6,389 nucleotides of DNA from Bacteroidales bacterium UBA5429 (GTDB taxonomy: Bacteria > Bacteroidota > Bacteroidia > Bacteroidales > WCHB1-69): NCBI GenBank assembly GCA_002427605.1, contig DIRT01000021.1, forward strand, positions 1 to 6,389, written 5' to 3'. Both the position numbers and the translations under genes were made by a program. Of this stretch, positions 4,774 to 6,389 are shown piece by piece (the stretch's first letter is position 1; each line of letters opens with the position of its first letter). The notes below the pieces were generated by a model. The model saw nothing but the letters and a program-made list of their open reading frames with translations. It was not told the origin of the DNA and did no database searches.

Positions 4774-5430
4774 CTAATCTTTGATGTTGTGGTCAGTTTG
4801 TTGTAATGTGAGTGATCCATCTTCATTGATAAGGTAATTAATATAAACTTGTTTTGCCTGCAAATCCCCATAAAAATCAGTGCTTTCAAACACCAGAATT
4901 TCTATATGTGAATCATCAACCTTATATAACGTTTGTTTATAGACTTTTTGCGGATTATCTTCAATTACTGGATCTTCTGTCACCAAAACTTGAGAATAAA
5001 CTTCATTCCCAAAAGAATCAAAAACAGCATAAACAAGGGAACGGCTTAAGTCCCATGCTGCTTTAATATAAAACAAAAGAATAAAGTTTGACGTTCTCGT
5101 TTTTTTGAATGCTTGTAATTTATTCATTGCATAATTACTTCCAACAAAGTTGCCATTTTCATAAACAGAGAATTTTGACAGCTTGGAAATAGCAGATATA
5201 TTTATCAAATATTTCTTTCGTAGTTCAAAATTTGTTTCTTCCGATAAGTACATATTGTCTGTATTATCTATATCCGTGCAGTATAACGGAAGATAAATTG
5301 TACGATAAGGTTCTATTAAAAATAGGAATGTAGAATCGGGATCATTTATAACTTTCTGATTAATACTAATTGAAAGTCCATAATTTTGAATACATAAAAA
5401 CGATAAAATTATCAATAATTGAGATTTCAT
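4774..5430 (-). CDS. Secreted protein, candidate immunity protein for RHS cassette 1
   Basis: 218-aa protein that I do not recognise. The N-terminus is a Sec signal peptide (K2, hydrophobic 5-15, polar region, probable cleavage around 18-22); there is no lipobox. The rest looks beta-rich and soluble, with stretches such as SNFILLFYIKAAWDL, RSLVYAVFDSFGNEVYSQV and SHIEILVFES, and no catalytic motif or further membrane segment. The ATG follows the stop of the RHS gene after a single base (TGA-A-ATG on the minus strand), so translation should be coupled. This tight coupling to a toxin-like RHS tip is the main reason to propose an immunity role. Export to the periplasm would fit a toxin acting in the envelope. 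The gene is AT-rich like the toxin tip and unlike the RHS core. Alternative: an accessory or second effector protein. Confidence 0.72.
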   Translation of the reverse strand: MKSQLLIILSFLCIQNYGLSISINQKVINDPDSTFLFLIEPYRTIYLPLYCTDIDNTDNMYLSEETNFELRKKYLINISAISKLSKFSVYENGNFVGSNYAMNKLQAFKKTRTSNFILLFYIKAAWDLSRSLVYAVFDSFGNEVYSQVLVTEDPVIEDNPQKVYKQTLYKVDDSHIEILVFESTDFYGDLQAKQVYINYLINEDGSLTLQQTDHNIKD

Positions 5431-5431
5431 T

Positions 5432-6389
5432 TCACCTAACTCTTATATTTGTCATTGTCTGATTATATTTTCTTTCCACTCTCCATTTAGTGATAGCACT
5501 AAATGTAAATATATTATGAGGACTTAGTCCTCTTTTCGGGGAGCTATTTCCAGGATTTGCATATCGTATTGTTCCACTTGAAATACTTGCTCCATTATCG
5601 CCTTTTGTTAAATTGAGTGTGATCCCAATAATCGCTACATAGTGATCTGTCATTCCATCACCTCCTTTTATTATCTTGTTGGATGTACCTTCTTCATAAT
5701 CTACACCGGCTACAACTGGAATTCCCTTTATTAAAGATTCACCGACACTTTTCAATGCAGAAAATAAATTTTCTTTTATTCCTTCGTTTCCTGCACAACC
5801 ATTTTCACCCATTGTTACAATTGATAATTCATTCGCATAAGTACTATTTTTCCCTCCTCTATTTATACACATCTGCTTTGCTGCTGCACAACATTGCCCA
5901 TCTTTTTGTGCTACAAAATCTTCGTCTTTAAAATTCGCTGAAATAGATAATGTTGAATAATCCCCATTTCTGATATTTTTTTCATATTCCTCACCTAAAG
6001 TTGCTCCTAAATGCGTATATCCTTCTCGTTGTCCAGTCACTCCATGCAAATATTCAATTGTTTTTTTATCTTCCGACTCATACCAATCCCTCCCATCCGG
6101 ATCCACCAGAATCACCGGATTATTCGCACAATACGCATACGGTGTTAGGTTGGGGTACTTATCACTCATCGGATCAACGCTCAGCCAAATGCTCAAGCCG
6201 CTGTCGTAGTAACGGGCACCGAAATAAGAATACCCAGTTTCCACATCTTTCTCTTTGCCGGAGAAGGTGTAAGGAGCATTCCAGGAGGCATTCCGCTGGT
6301 CAACCCAATCCTCACCAAAGGGCAAATAGTGTAAATGCTGTATTGCGCAACCTTTTCCATCAGTAATCCAGCTACTACTTCCGAGGAGG
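5432..6389 (-). CDS. RHS protein, C-terminal part with C39/papain-like peptidase tip (5' end outside window)
   Basis: 318 residues are visible and the frame stays open to the right edge, so the gene starts outside the window; a TTG at 6325 lies inside the core and is not a start. Residues 1-101 are RHS core: LLGSSSWITD, HYLPFGEDW, YTFSGKEKDVETGYSYFGAR, DKYPNLTPYAYCANNP, VDPDGRD. After the boundary comes a 217-residue variable domain with three ordered motifs: DGQCCAAAKQMC (C166/C167 preceded by Gln), GIPVVAGVDYEEGTS then GGDGMTDHYVAIIG (H249), and IRYANPGNSS (N278). This Cys-His-Asn order, with Gln before the Cys and a DHYV strand, is the C39-like/papain-like cysteine peptidase pattern found in other Bacteroidota RHS tips. 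It could cleave proteins or amide cross-links; the substrate is unknown. Translation is coupled to the exported protein gene downstream. No T9SS sorting domain is visible. Confidence 0.87.
   Translation of the reverse strand, partial: LLGSSSWITDGKGCAIQHLHYLPFGEDWVDQRNASWNAPYTFSGKEKDVETGYSYFGARYYDSGLSIWLSVDPMSDKYPNLTPYAYCANNPVILVDPDGRDWYESEDKKTIEYLHGVTGQREGYTHLGATLGEEYEKNIRNGDYSTLSISANFKDEDFVAQKDGQCCAAAKQMCINRGGKNSTYANELSIVTMGENGCAGNEGIKENLFSALKSVGESLIKGIPVVAGVDYEEGTSNKIIKGGDGMTDHYVAIIGITLNLTKGDNGASISSGTIRYANPGNSSPKRGLSPHNIFTFSAITKWRVERKYNQTMTNIRVR
6087..6193 (-). repeat. RHS core direct repeat, copy in cassette 1
   Basis: Partner of the copy at 4167-4273, same orientation and frame. The shared part ends at the junction where the variable C-terminal domains start, so a crossover here would swap one toxin tip and its partner gene for the other without breaking the reading frame, and would delete 1920 bp. 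Confidence 0.93.

Noticed and set aside
6323..6325. TTG at 6325 as the start of the rightmost RHS gene
   Set aside because: It is the Leu of the core motif YLPFGED, and RHS core sequence continues upstream without a stop to the window edge.
6001..6366. 121-codon plus-strand open frame opposite the RHS core
   Set aside because: Antisense shadow of a well-supported coding region; the other plus-strand frames at 535-789, 1011-1283, 1237-1431, 1746-1967, 1978-2268, 2126-2377, 4854-5066 and 5683-5931 were rejected for the same reason.

Overview
The window looks like a piece of a Bacteroidota chromosome, probably Bacteroidales. Three things support this: promoter-like words of the Bacteroidetes type TAnnTTTG just upstream of several genes, weak or absent Shine-Dalgarno sequences, and RHS core repeats of the form (DKYPNLTPYAYCANNP ... 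VDPDGR) that I associate with this phylum. All supported genes are on the minus strand, so transcription runs right to left. This assignment rests on reading alone; no search was run.

Left part (288-2685): a compact three-gene set in the order elbB (DJ-1/PfpI-type glyoxalase), aroK (shikimate kinase), then a SpoIIE-like PP2C serine phosphatase of the type usually found beside [FeFe]-hydrogenase genes. elbB and aroK are 7 nt apart; the phosphatase follows after 42 nt and may have its own promoter. Base composition is moderate and the three proteins look intact. The set is flanked on both sides by repeat-rich non-coding DNA (1-287 and 2686-3178). The same modules occur in the same order, but in opposite orientation, on the two sides.

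Right part (3179-6389): two consecutive RHS polymorphic-toxin cassettes, each an RHS core tip joined to a different C-terminal domain and followed at once by a small gene encoding a protein with a signal peptide. Cassette 1 (5432 to the right edge, 5' end outside the window) carries a C39/papain-like cysteine peptidase-like tip, and its partner gene (4774-5430) starts 1 nt after its stop. Cassette 2 (3614-4510) is only a short RHS tip with a HExxE metallopeptidase-like C-terminal domain, and its partner (3179-3607) starts 6 nt after its stop. The two core tips share a 107-bp stretch with 5 differences that ends just beyond the point where the C-terminal domains begin, which is the expected layout for tip exchange by homologous recombination. 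The second tip has a TACCTTTG word 21 nt upstream of its ATG, so it may be an expressed stand-alone gene rather than a silent fragment.

The likely biology of the right part is contact-dependent or secreted antagonism between bacteria with exported immunity proteins; this is inferred from gene order and motifs. No tRNA, rRNA, CRISPR array, transposase or integrase was seen.
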